From Thalassospira profundimaris (GTDB lineage: Bacteria > Pseudomonadota > Alphaproteobacteria > Rhodospirillales > Thalassospiraceae), in the NCBI RefSeq assembly GCF_003326755.1, contig NZ_JPWH01000004.1:186001-250000 (forward strand): a stretch of DNA of 64,000 nucleotides. Reading direction: 5' to 3'. The notes beneath the pieces are model-generated. The model ran no database searches. It saw nothing but the letters and a program-made list of their open reading frames with translations, and was not told the DNA's origin. Numbering within the stretch: position 1 is the stretch's first letter; each line of letters opens with the position of its first letter. A program made the position numbers and the translations under genes. Positions 23,606 through 32,749 of the stretch are shown one piece after another.

Positions 23606-24505
23606 TTAATCGGGCCAGCGGCGATGTACCCACAGCCATTGGGCCGGGCGTTCACGAATCCAGCTTTCGATAATGGCGTTAACTTCCGTCATGATCTTCA
23701 GCATGTCGGCACGGCGATCATTTGTTTGAACGATATCGAGTTGCGGGTAGAACGTCATGCGGAAATGTGCCCCTTGCAGACGTTCCAGCCGTAGCGGGAC
23801 GATCGGGGCATCGTATTTCAGGGCAAATTGTGCCAGCGAAGGGGCTGTCATGGCATCGCGGCCAAAAAAGGGCACGGCGATGCCATCATTCATTTTCTGG
23901 TCCACCAGCATGGCAATATGGCCGCCTTTGCGTAAAAAGGCGGTCAGTTTGCGGGCACCTTCCGGGCCCTTGCGGACCATTTCGCCTTTAAAACCGCGCC
24001 GGGCCTTGGTGAAAACACTGTCGACCCAGGGGTTGTCCGGGGCGCGATAAACACACATCATTTCCATGTCCATCGCGCGGGCCAGCAGCATGGCGACTTC
24101 CCAGTTTCCGGCGTGGGCGGTAAAAAACTGTCCGGCCTTGTCATCATTTTTTAACGCCAGACCATTTTCCAGGCCCACTACCTCCAGCCGGTCTGACCCA
24201 GGCTGGATTTTGTGAATATGGGGCACTTCGGCAACACTGCGGCCCAGGTTTTCCCACATGTCCCCCAGCATGGTTTCGATTTCGCCAGGGGATTTTTCGG
24301 GAAAGGCGCGTTCCATGTTGCGGCGCGCCCGGCGTGTGACTTTGATTTTTTTGCCAATTTTCCGCCCGATCCAGCCGCCAAAAGCCGATGCCGTGTCAAT
24401 GGGCATCATGGCAAACAGCCAGTAAAACAGGTTTGTCACAAAGCCTTGCAGCGGATAGCTGACGTAATATTGAAATGTGCTGATATTTTTGGTTTTACGC
24501 GCCAT
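23606..24505 (-). CDS. Lipid A biosynthesis acyltransferase (LpxL/HtrB family)
   Basis: 299 residues. One N-terminal membrane segment (GFVTNLFYWLFAMMPIDTA), then the HX4E acyltransferase motif HAGNWE and later blocks (KGPEGARKLTAFLRKGGHIA, DQKMNDGI). Transfers a secondary acyl chain to Kdo-lipid A at the inner membrane. The ATG at 24505 is preferred to an in-frame TTG. It overlaps the end of lpxK by 11 bases. Last gene of the five-gene lipid A operon. Confidence 0.88.
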   Translation of the reverse strand: MARKTKNISTFQYYVSYPLQGFVTNLFYWLFAMMPIDTASAFGGWIGRKIGKKIKVTRRARRNMERAFPEKSPGEIETMLGDMWENLGRSVAEVPHIHKIQPGSDRLEVVGLENGLALKNDDKAGQFFTAHAGNWEVAMLLARAMDMEMMCVYRAPDNPWVDSVFTKARRGFKGEMVRKGPEGARKLTAFLRKGGHIAMLVDQKMNDGIAVPFFGRDAMTAPSLAQFALKYDAPIVPLRLERLQGAHFRMTFYPQLDIVQTNDRRADMLKIMTEVNAIIESWIRERPAQWLWVHRRWPD

Positions 24506-25469
24506 TGGCAAATACTGTTTCGATTAATTGGGTTATGCCCGGCAAATCATCAAATTCGAGGGCGATACGCAGTGTCTTTATGCCGTGTCGATCGCCCAAG
24601 GGCAAGCGGACCAGGTCTTTTTCCGTTGTCACCAGCATGGCACCGGCCCGGCTGGCATCCTTGCGCAGGGCGGCCAGTTCGTCGGGACTGTAAAAGTGGT
24701 GGTCGGCAAAGTCGCGGGCAATAACCACCTCCGCCCCACAATCGCGCAAGGAGTGATAAAACTTCCCGGGACGCCCGATGCCCGCAAAGGCGAGGACTTT
24801 TTGATCGGTAAAATCGCTGGCGTTTTCTGGCCGGATTTTGGCATGAAATACCGCAACATGTTTTGGCATTTGCTTTGCCAGGCCGGTTTTATCCTTGCCA
24901 ATGATAATGGCAGCGCGGACCCGTGAAAACCCGCTGGCAAGGGTTTCGCGCAAGGGACCGGCGGGCAAAACCCGGCCATTGCCAAATCCGGTTGCCCCGT
25001 CGATAACGACAATGCCCAAATCCTTGATCACGGATGGATTTTGCAAACCGTCATCCATAATGATCACATCCGCACCAGCCACGGTAATGGCATCGGCCCC
25101 GGCTGCGCGATTGCGCGAAACCCAGGCCGGGCCTTTCTGGCTTAACAAAAGCGGTTCATCCCCCACGTCGTGTGCGGTATCGGACGTGGGATCCACCCGA
25201 TGCGGTCCTTTTTGCGTGCCGCCATATCCCCGGCTTAGAAAATGGGGCTGATGACCAACGCCTGCGAGAATGTCATATATCGCCTGTGCTGCCGGGGTTT
25301 TTCCCGCCCCGCCAACGGTAAAATTGCCCAGACAAATGACAGGGCACCCTGGATGCAGGGCCGTTGTGGTGGCATTGCGCCATGCCGCACCGGCCCGCCA
25401 CAGCCAGGATGCGGGCGATAGGGCACGGGCGATCATATTATCGGTTTGCCAAAAATCAGGGGCGTGCAT
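24495..25469 (-). CDS. lpxK: Tetraacyldisaccharide 4'-kinase
   Basis: 324 residues, the family's usual length. It phosphorylates the 4' position of the lipid A disaccharide. N-terminal membrane-associated helix, P-loop GNFTVGGAGKTP (near residue 50), FLSRGYGG, GDEPLLLSQ, and MDDGLQNP with the catalytic Asp. It overlaps waaA by 14 bases, consistent with coupled translation. Confidence 0.93.
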   Translation of the reverse strand: MHAPDFWQTDNMIARALSPASWLWRAGAAWRNATTTALHPGCPVICLGNFTVGGAGKTPAAQAIYDILAGVGHQPHFLSRGYGGTQKGPHRVDPTSDTAHDVGDEPLLLSQKGPAWVSRNRAAGADAITVAGADVIIMDDGLQNPSVIKDLGIVVIDGATGFGNGRVLPAGPLRETLASGFSRVRAAIIIGKDKTGLAKQMPKHVAVFHAKIRPENASDFTDQKVLAFAGIGRPGKFYHSLRDCGAEVVIARDFADHHFYSPDELAALRKDASRAGAMLVTTEKDLVRLPLGDRHGIKTLRIALEFDDLPGITQLIETVFANGA

Positions 25470-26745
25470 GTGGCCCCCGACTAGCCACCATCAAATCGTC
25501 AATCGCCGACATGGTTCTTTCCAGAACCTCGGCTTTGCTGTTGGCGTAATTGCGTGCCGCATCCGTCAGGGCATCACGGGCGGGCTGATTGGTCAAAAGC
25601 TGGTCAAGCTGGCGTTCAAGGTCGGCCTCATCGGTGCAGGGGCGTGCGGCCCGCTCCGCCAGCATTTCCTGGCTGATTTCGGCGAAATTGCTCATATCCG
25701 GACCATGCAAAATGGCACATCCCAGCCGGGCCGGTTCCAGCGGATTTTGCCCGCCGCCCACGCACAGGGTTTTGCCGATAAAGCAAATTGGTGCCAGCCG
25801 GTAGTAAAGGCCCATTTCGCCAATGGTATCGCCCAAAAACACATCGGTATCGCGCGATATGATATGATCCATGCTGCGCCGGGCGACGCGCAGGCCCTTG
25901 CCCATCAGCATGGCCTCAACGCCGGTGGCCCGGTTGGGGTGGCGCGGCACGATAATGGTCAGAAGATTGCGGTGTTTTTCGCGCAACCGTGCATGAATGG
26001 CCGCCGCAATGCTTTCTTCGCCTTCAAAGGTGCTTGATGCCAGCCATACCGGGCGATCGCCGATCTGGTCACGGTAGTGATGCAGGATCTTTTCATCAAC
26101 CGGCAAGGGCAGGGCCGCAAATTTGAGGTTGCCGGTTGTCACCACATTGGGCGCACCCAGTTCGATAAAACGGGCGGATTCATCGTCGGTTTGGGCCAGA
26201 ACAACACTGAAACAGGCCATGACCGGACGAATGAAAGAGGAAAAACGGCGATAGCTTTTAAAGCTGCTTTCGGAAATCCGGCCATTGAGCAGGGCGATCT
26301 GGGTGCCTGCCTTGCGGGCACGGGTCAGGATGTTGGGCCACAGGTCACTTTCCAGCCACAGGGCAACATCAGGCCGCCAGTGATGCAAAAAGCGGGCAAC
26401 ATAAACCTGCCGGTCCACCGGAATGAATTGGTGAATGACGTTTTTGGGCAGGCGTTCGTGCATCATCCGGGCCGATGTAACCGTGCCGGTTGTCACCAGA
26501 ATGGCAAATTCAGGATAGTCGCGTTGTAAACGGTCAATCACGGGCAGCGCGGAAAGGGATTCGCCCACACTGGCGCCATGAATCCAGACAAGCGGGCCGT
26601 CGGGCCTGCGGCGACCGGGATGGCCGAAACGCTCGCCAATACGGCCGGGGTCTTCCTTGCCGCGGTTTTTACGCCGGTGCAAATACAGCCCCACAATCGG
26701 GCCCAGTATTCGTGTCGCTGCACGATAGGCGTAAAACAGGGGCAT
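25456..26745 (-). CDS. waaA: 3-deoxy-D-manno-octulosonic acid (Kdo) transferase
   Basis: 429 residues. Membrane-anchored GT-B enzyme attaching Kdo to lipid IVA. N-terminal anchor (YRAATRILGPIVGLYLHRR), WIHGASVGESLSALPVI, FIPVDRQVYVARFL, LLNGRISESSFKSY, and the donor-site region (FIGKTLCVGGGQNPLEPAR). Its start sits against the DUF374 gene stop within the lipid A operon. Confidence 0.93.
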   Translation of the reverse strand: MPLFYAYRAATRILGPIVGLYLHRRKNRGKEDPGRIGERFGHPGRRRPDGPLVWIHGASVGESLSALPVIDRLQRDYPEFAILVTTGTVTSARMMHERLPKNVIHQFIPVDRQVYVARFLHHWRPDVALWLESDLWPNILTRARKAGTQIALLNGRISESSFKSYRRFSSFIRPVMACFSVVLAQTDDESARFIELGAPNVVTTGNLKFAALPLPVDEKILHHYRDQIGDRPVWLASSTFEGEESIAAAIHARLREKHRNLLTIIVPRHPNRATGVEAMLMGKGLRVARRSMDHIISRDTDVFLGDTIGEMGLYYRLAPICFIGKTLCVGGGQNPLEPARLGCAILHGPDMSNFAEISQEMLAERAARPCTDEADLERQLDQLLTNQPARDALTDAARNYANSKAEVLERTMSAIDDLMVASRGPHARP

Positions 26746-27509
26746 TATTCGCTCTCTCCCGCATCACGTGCCGCGCGTTTCTGTTTAACCGGTTCGTCTG
26801 GTCCGGCGGGTTCGATCACCTCAAGGCCATAATACCGGTCATGCTCCTGGGTCAGCTTGATCATGCTGTTTTCCAGTTCCAGCCGCTTGGCCTCCAGGCC
26901 GTCATTATCCATGTCAGTGGGGACATAAATCGGGGCACCCCAGCAAAATACGCCGCGCGAGAATGGCAGGGGGAGCACAAAGCGGTCCCAACTGCGCATG
27001 ACCCGGCGTTTGGATGTGGAAAAAGTCAGCGGAAAAATGGGAACGCCGCTCAGGCGGGCGGCCGATATGATACCGTTGGAGGCGTGCATACGCGGTCCGC
27101 GTGGTCCGTCGGGCGTCATGCCAATAACGTGGCCCGCCTTAAGCGATTTCAGTATGGCGCGCAGGGCGCTTGCCCCGCCTTTTCCCTTGCCGGTAGAGCC
27201 GGCGATGGTGTGGATGCCGAAATGCCCGATGGTGCGCGAAATGATTTCGCCGTCCCGGTGTGATGAAATCAGCATGTTAAAGGGGACGTCCCCACCAACC
27301 ACCCGCCAGGTATAGGGCATCATCAACAGGCGCTGATGCCAGAAGGCGACAATAAAGGGCTTGCCCTCGCGCAGCATTTCGCGAGGCAAATCGGTGCCTT
27401 TTTGTTCCCACCTGCCGGTGTAGCGGATTACACGAATGTAAAAGGCCGCCAAACGGCACAGGGTGGCCCGTGCCTGGCTGCTTTTGACGATTCCCTTATA
27501 CCATGCCAC
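26745..27509 (-). CDS. DUF374 lysophospholipid acyltransferase-like protein
   Basis: 254 residues. Family normally found beside waaA, lpxK and msbA in alphaproteobacteria. Motifs include FWHQRLLMMPY, SSHRDGEIISRTIGHFGI, the STGKGKGGASALR block and TPDGPRGPR. It shares the acyltransferase fold, and its exact role in envelope lipid synthesis is not settled. It lies 4 bases after msbA in the same operon. Confidence 0.85.
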   Translation of the reverse strand: MAWYKGIVKSSQARATLCRLAAFYIRVIRYTGRWEQKGTDLPREMLREGKPFIVAFWHQRLLMMPYTWRVVGGDVPFNMLISSHRDGEIISRTIGHFGIHTIAGSTGKGKGGASALRAILKSLKAGHVIGMTPDGPRGPRMHASNGIISAARLSGVPIFPLTFSTSKRRVMRSWDRFVLPLPFSRGVFCWGAPIYVPTDMDNDGLEAKRLELENSMIKLTQEHDRYYGLEVIEPAGPDEPVKQKRAARDAGESE

Positions 27510-27513
27510 GTTT

Positions 27514-29328
27514 TCAGTCCTGATTTTTCACCAGATGAGGATGTTTGCCCGGTTCTTCCGAGAATTGCAGGTTATAAAGGTTGGCATAGGCACCGCCAAG
27601 TGCAAGTAATTCTTCGTGTTTTCCTTCTTCGATTAACTGGCCACGATGAATGACACAAATTTTGTCTGCATCAATGATGGTGGAAAGACGATGGGCAATG
27701 ACCAGGGTGGTGCGGTCTTTCATCAATCGGGCAAGGGCGGTCTGGATATGGCGTTCGGATTCCGTATCCAGTGCTGATGTCGCCTCGTCGAGCAACAGGA
27801 TCGGAGCGTTTTTCAGCATGGCGCGTGCAATCGCGATGCGCTGGCGTTGTCCGCCCGAAAGTTTCACACCATGTTCGCCAACAATGGTGTCATAGCCGTT
27901 TTCAAGCTCCATGATGAAATCATGGGCGGCGGCATTGCGGGCGGCCTCGATGATTTCTTCTTCGCTGGCACCGGCCCGGCCATAGGCGATATTGGCGCGC
28001 ACGGTATCGTCAAACAGCGAAACTTCCTGGCTGACCAGCGCGGTCGCACCACGCAGGGTGGCAAGCTGCACGTCGCGAATGTCCTGCCCATCCACCGAAA
28101 TGCTGCCGCTATTGATGTCGTAAAACCTTGGAATCAGGTTCAGGATGGTCGATTTCCCGGCACCGGACTGCCCGACAAGGGCCACAGTTTGCCCGGCGGC
28201 AATATCGATATTGATGTCGATCAGGGCGCTGGTTTCGTCATCGCTGTTATAGGCGAAATCGACATGCTTGAACGTGATGCTGCCGCCCGAAACCTTTAAC
28301 GGTTGGGCATCGGGTTTGTCTTTAATGTCGGGTTCAAGGTCCAGAATGGTGAAAACGCGTTGCGACGCAGCAAGCCCTGCCTGCAAATTCATATTGATAT
28401 TTGCCAGGCGTTTAACCGGTTCATAGGCCATCAACAGGGCGGTAATAAAGGCAAAAAAACCGCCCGCGTCATTGCTGCCCTCGATCACGCGATAGCCGCC
28501 ATAAACGATGATCACGGTCACGGCAACGCCGCCCAGTGTTTCCATGATGGGGGAGGAGCGGGCACGCACCTTTTGCGCCTTGAAATTCAGGCGGAAAATA
28601 TAATCAACCAGTTTGCCGACCCTGGAGCATTCATATTCTTCCATGCCATAGGCCTTGACGTGGCGCACTCCGTGAAACGTCTGTTCAAGCAGGGTGGCAA
28701 ATTCGCCGATTTGTTGCTGGGTATTGGCCGAAACCTTGCGCATCCGGCGTCCCAGCTTGGCAATGGGCATAATGGCAAGCGGAAAGACAAAAATCGCGAT
28801 AAAGGCCAATTGCCAGTCTTTGGAAAACATGACACCAATCAGGAAAATCGCCGACATCAGGTCTTTGCCAAAACCGGTCAGACTTTCTGACACGGCCGAG
28901 CGCATGGCACCAACGTCGCTGGTAAAGCGCGCAATCAGCTTGCCGGTATTGGTGCCGTGGAAAAAGTCGATGTCCAGGCTCATCACCTGTTTATATAGCC
29001 GGTTTTGAATATCGGTCAGAATACGCCCGCCGACATAGCTCATCATCACCGATTGGCCGTAATTGCCAAACCCCTTTAGGGCAAAGGTAATCAGCACGGC
29101 CGCCCCAACGGGAAGCAGCATGGTGCCGTTTTTATTGATGAAGATCTCGTTGATCACCGGGTCCATCAGCCATGCCGATGCACCGGTTGTTGCGGCAACA
29201 ACAACCATAAAAAACAGGGCCAGAACAATTTTGCCGATATAGGGGCGAACCGCTTCGCGAACGATCCGCTTGACCATCGGCCAGGTGTCCCAGTGATCGG
29301 CGGTATGATCGATATTCTGTTTGGACAA
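27514..29328 (-). CDS. msbA: Lipid A export ATP-binding/permease protein
   Basis: 604 residues. Half-size ABC exporter that flips lipid A across the inner membrane: six membrane helices, then the ATPase with GQSGAGKST, LSGGQRQRI, LLLDEATSALD and AHRLST. The start is uncertain. The TTG at 29328 has AGGA eight bases ahead and gives LSKQNIDHTADHWDTW; the first in-frame ATG (29277) lacks a ribosome site. First gene of the operon msbA-DUF374-waaA-lpxK-lpxL. Confidence 0.88.
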   Translation of the reverse strand: MSKQNIDHTADHWDTWPMVKRIVREAVRPYIGKIVLALFFMVVVAATTGASAWLMDPVINEIFINKNGTMLLPVGAAVLITFALKGFGNYGQSVMMSYVGGRILTDIQNRLYKQVMSLDIDFFHGTNTGKLIARFTSDVGAMRSAVSESLTGFGKDLMSAIFLIGVMFSKDWQLAFIAIFVFPLAIMPIAKLGRRMRKVSANTQQQIGEFATLLEQTFHGVRHVKAYGMEEYECSRVGKLVDYIFRLNFKAQKVRARSSPIMETLGGVAVTVIIVYGGYRVIEGSNDAGGFFAFITALLMAYEPVKRLANINMNLQAGLAASQRVFTILDLEPDIKDKPDAQPLKVSGGSITFKHVDFAYNSDDETSALIDINIDIAAGQTVALVGQSGAGKSTILNLIPRFYDINSGSISVDGQDIRDVQLATLRGATALVSQEVSLFDDTVRANIAYGRAGASEEEIIEAARNAAAHDFIMELENGYDTIVGEHGVKLSGGQRQRIAIARAMLKNAPILLLDEATSALDTESERHIQTALARLMKDRTTLVIAHRLSTIIDADKICVIHRGQLIEEGKHEELLALGGAYANLYNLQFSEEPGKHPHLVKNQD

Positions 29329-29575
29329 AAAGATATTCCTGACTTTTATGCGCAAGGTGATAACCGGCACGGACAAAGGCTGCCGGTTTGCCTTGATTTT
29401 GCCTTTTATCAAGGCCTGATTATGCCTGATTTTACGTGCAGTTTGCTATCATGCTGATGGCGCCACGGCAAGCATCCGTATATTGAAAGATAGTCACCAA
29501 AATGTAACAATAATGGTTGGGAATGCCCGCAGCAAATGCGGGCTCCATTGAACATGGTTGATTAAAAAACAAAAA

Positions 29576-30403
29576 ATGAGCAAACAACTTAAGGCCGAGA
29601 TCGAAGGCGCCCTGTTAATGGGGGCCAAAGGTCGTGTATTTCCGCTGCACTGGCAGGGCCGGGATTTGTGGGTCAAACAGGCGGTCGTTTCCAAGCACAA
29701 GGTCTGGCATCGCCTGCAACGGTTTGCGGCGGGACTATTGGCTATTCCCATGCTGCGCCCCACTGTGTCCCCCGGCGGGAAGCCCGGGCTGGATGAAGAA
29801 ACCAGCCATCTTTTGCGGATGCGTGAACATGGCGTACAGGTTCCCGAACTGGTCATGACCGGAGAGGCCTGGATTGTGCTGGGCGATAACGGCAGTATTT
29901 TGAAAGATCATGTCAAAACCGCCCTTGCCAACGGCGAGGATGCGAAAGCCCGCGACCTGATTGAAAAGGCCGCCCGCGGCCTGGCTGATTTGCATATGCG
30001 TGATTGCGCGCATGGTGCGCCGCTTTTACGGAACATGACGCTGCGCCATGACGGCAGCATCGGTTTTATTGATTTCGAGGAAGACCCCGAAGGATGTATG
30101 CCCGTTGCCGATGCCCAGGCGCGGGATGTTTTGCTGTTTCTGTTTTCCATTCAGCGCGAAATAAAAAAACACCCCGATCTTTTGCATGTGGGATGGGAAA
30201 CCTATCATGACCAGGTTGGTGAATATGCCAATGCCCTGCGTCCTTTATCAAAGGTGCTGCGCCGGATTTTCCCGATTTATCTGGTGTTGATGATGTTCCG
30301 CCGCTGGCTGGGAACCGATGCCCTGAATGCGGTGCAAACATATCAGATTCTGTGTCGTGATATTGATCCACGCCAGTTGGCGCGCAAACAGCGCCCGGCC
30401 TGA
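29576..30403 (+). CDS. LPS-kinase/RIO-like protein kinase
   Basis: 275 residues from the ATG at 29576. A kinase-fold protein of the lipopolysaccharide-kinase type. Nucleotide-lobe lysine region (DLWVKQAVVSKHKVW), catalytic loop HGAPLLRNMTL and metal-binding DFEEDPEG are visible. A C-terminal hydrophobic stretch (IFPIYLVLMMF) may touch the membrane. Divergent from msbA, which supports a role in phosphorylating LPS core sugars (inference). Confidence 0.72.
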   Translation: MSKQLKAEIEGALLMGAKGRVFPLHWQGRDLWVKQAVVSKHKVWHRLQRFAAGLLAIPMLRPTVSPGGKPGLDEETSHLLRMREHGVQVPELVMTGEAWIVLGDNGSILKDHVKTALANGEDAKARDLIEKAARGLADLHMRDCAHGAPLLRNMTLRHDGSIGFIDFEEDPEGCMPVADAQARDVLLFLFSIQREIKKHPDLLHVGWETYHDQVGEYANALRPLSKVLRRIFPIYLVLMMFRRWLGTDALNAVQTYQILCRDIDPRQLARKQRPA

Positions 30404-30480
30404 CTTTGTGCCCACAAGCGCAAGGCACGCAATCGCGCGTCTGTTGATGATCCGGGTTTGCTCTTTAAAGACAAATGGCT

Positions 30481-31614
30481 TTATTGCGCCGGTTGAGGTT
30501 GCGGGGTCCTGATATCCTGTTCGCCGCTTTCGGTGTTATCCTCCGGCGCAATATTGGCGGTGGCAAGTCCCTCGGTAACAGAGATGCGTGTTGCGGTTTC
30601 ACCGTCATATCCGCCCGAAAAGGGCGCAAGATTGTGCAAAAACTGCTGGGCCGAATTATGCCAGCTATAGTGTTCAGCCAGGGCACGGGCATCGTTCCGG
30701 TCCAGTTTCAGGGCATCAAGGGCGGCCTGGCGAAGGTCGTCGTTAATGGCACCGGCCTTGGTGTCGCGCACGATATCGGCCGGGCCCTGCACCGGGAAAA
30801 CGGCAACCGGTGTGCCCGAGGCCAGGGCCTCGAGAATGACCAGGCCAAAAGTATCGGTCTTGCTGGGAAAAACAAAAACATCGGCCGAGGCAAAGGCAAT
30901 TGCCAAGTCTTCACCGGTTTTTTTGCCAAGAAATTGCGCCTTGGGAAATTTGTGCTTTAAATCATTTAACTGCGGACCATCACCAACGACAAATTTGGTG
31001 CCGGGCAGGTCAAGATCCAGAAAATGGCCGATATTCTTCTCCACTGCCACCCGCCCGACAAATAACCAGTGGGGTTTGGGAAAATTACCAAAGCTGGCAT
31101 CTTCGCGCGGATGAAACAGGTCCAGATCGACCCCGCGCGACCAGATATGCAGGTTCTCGAACCCCCAGTTTTTCAACTCGTCGCGCAGGGATTCCGTGGC
31201 AACCATGACGGATTGCGACTTGCCGTGAAAACGCCGCATCCCACGATAGGAAATCGATAGCGGCAATTTGGTGCGCGCATGCAGATATTCGGGAAAGCGG
31301 GTGTGATAGGCGGTGGAAAATGGCAATTTGCGCTTCAGGCAATAGGCGCGTGCGGCCTGTCCCAGCGGCCCTTCGGTGGCAATGTGGATGGCAACGGGCT
31401 GCATTGCATCAATCATGCGCGACAGCTTGCGCCGGGCAAAAATCGCCAGTCTTATTTCCGGATAGGTCGGACAGGGAATGGTTTTAAACTGGTCGGGCGA
31501 AATGATGCGTACATCATGGCCCTGTGCAATCAATTCAGCACGAACCGTTTCCAGCGTTCTGACAACACCATTGATCTGCGGGCGCCAGGCATCGCTGACA
31601 ATCAGTATTCTCAT
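30481..31614 (-). CDS. GT4-family glycosyltransferase, Agt-like
   Basis: 377 residues. GT-B fold: N-terminal DAWRPQINGVVRTLETV, middle GRVAVEKNI, and donor-site E-x7-E region FPSKTDTFGLVILEALASG. Resembles alphaproteobacterial glycosyltransferases acting on diacylglycerol (Agt), PimA and SqdX. Its start overlaps the end of the phosphoesterase gene by 4 bp. That pairing is the arrangement reported for Agt with PlcP in marine bacteria. The acceptor is inferred. Confidence 0.8.
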   Translation of the reverse strand: MRILIVSDAWRPQINGVVRTLETVRAELIAQGHDVRIISPDQFKTIPCPTYPEIRLAIFARRKLSRMIDAMQPVAIHIATEGPLGQAARAYCLKRKLPFSTAYHTRFPEYLHARTKLPLSISYRGMRRFHGKSQSVMVATESLRDELKNWGFENLHIWSRGVDLDLFHPREDASFGNFPKPHWLFVGRVAVEKNIGHFLDLDLPGTKFVVGDGPQLNDLKHKFPKAQFLGKKTGEDLAIAFASADVFVFPSKTDTFGLVILEALASGTPVAVFPVQGPADIVRDTKAGAINDDLRQAALDALKLDRNDARALAEHYSWHNSAQQFLHNLAPFSGGYDGETATRISVTEGLATANIAPEDNTESGEQDIRTPQPQPAQ

Positions 31615-32543
31615 GCTGTTTTACCAATCGGATTGTTGTTTTGGGTGTTTTTTGCCGTAACCCGGCCAGTGGCAGCCGACGGCGCAGTGTCCGGGGTGGT
31701 TGCGCTGCGAAACAGCGACATCAAACGACCCAGACCCGCACTTGCCGGGCTGCTGGCGGAAGTGCCGCCAATATAGCTCATTGCCATATTGCGCATATCG
31801 GCCCAATGCAGCAGTTCCAGCTCGCCATCCTTGTGTTCGACAAGGGCGGTGCAGCTTTCAACCCAGTCACCGTCATTGCAATAGAGCACATTGCCGATCA
31901 TGCGTTTTTCAGCGTGGTGGATATGGCCGCACACAACCCCGTCCACCTTGCGTTTGGTGGCGGCATGGGCCACGGCATTTTCAAAATCGCAAATGAACTG
32001 AACCGCGTTTTTAACCCGGTTTTTCAGATAGGCCGACAGCGACCAGTACCCATATCCCAGCTTGCGCCGGGCGGCATTGAAATAGCGGTTGAGCATGATG
32101 GCAAGGTTGTAGGCCGTATCGCCGAGATAGGCCAGGCAGCGGGCATATTTGACCACCCCGTCAAACTCGTCGCCGTGAATGACCAACAGGCGTTTGCCAT
32201 CGGCAGTGGTGTGAATATCGTTCATCCGCACATCGACATGGCCGAATGTCATGTCAACAAATTCGCGGGCAAATTCGTCATGGTTGCCGGGGACAAAAAT
32301 CACCTTGGCGCCGTTTCTGGCTTTTTCCATGATATTGGTAATCACGGCGTGGTGGCTCTCGGGCCAATACCAGCTTTTCTTCAGGCGCCAGCCGTCTATG
32401 ATGTCGCCGACCAGATAATAGGTGTCCGCCGTGACTTCATTTAGAAAATCTACCAGCAGTTCCGCCTGGCAGCCGCGTGTGCCCAGATGCACATCTGAAA
32501 TCCATACCGTGCGGTAGTGGGGTTTCGTGTTCATTGCTGTCAT
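31611..32543 (-). CDS. Calcineurin-like phosphoesterase, PlcP/LpxH-like
   Basis: 310 residues. Metallophosphoesterase with all metal motifs: DVHLG, GDIIDGW, GNHDE, HGDEFD and GHIHHAE. Usually annotated as UDP-2,3-diacylglucosamine diphosphatase. The closely related PlcP is a phospholipase C releasing diacylglycerol from phospholipids under phosphate starvation. The downstream Agt-like gene favours PlcP, and the tail of about 50 residues is low-complexity. The ATG at 32543 has GGAGG six bases ahead. Confidence 0.8.
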   Translation of the reverse strand: MTAMNTKPHYRTVWISDVHLGTRGCQAELLVDFLNEVTADTYYLVGDIIDGWRLKKSWYWPESHHAVITNIMEKARNGAKVIFVPGNHDEFAREFVDMTFGHVDVRMNDIHTTADGKRLLVIHGDEFDGVVKYARCLAYLGDTAYNLAIMLNRYFNAARRKLGYGYWSLSAYLKNRVKNAVQFICDFENAVAHAATKRKVDGVVCGHIHHAEKRMIGNVLYCNDGDWVESCTALVEHKDGELELLHWADMRNMAMSYIGGTSASSPASAGLGRLMSLFRSATTPDTAPSAATGRVTAKNTQNNNPIGKTA

Positions 32544-32749
32544 CTTCGCCCTCCAGGTCCCCCGTGCAAAGGATGGTCAGGCACCTTGATTATTGGGCTC
32601 GACCAATATCTGAATAAAACAAAAGACACGAATATATAACCCGTTCACAGAAATTTATCAGTATTGAAAGGATTTCGTTACATAATTACTTTTTTATAGG
32701 ACGTTCCGATAAATTATTTTTCATTTTTATTACAGGTAATATTTGTTTC

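Noticed and set aside
31641..32444. 267-residue open frame opposite the phosphoesterase
   Set aside because: Antisense shadow of a gene with all its metal motifs.
32544..32749. Pho box upstream of the PlcP-like gene
   Set aside because: Only single weak half-sites (such as CTGTAAT) were found, with no second half at 11-bp spacing. The phosphate link therefore rests on gene content alone.
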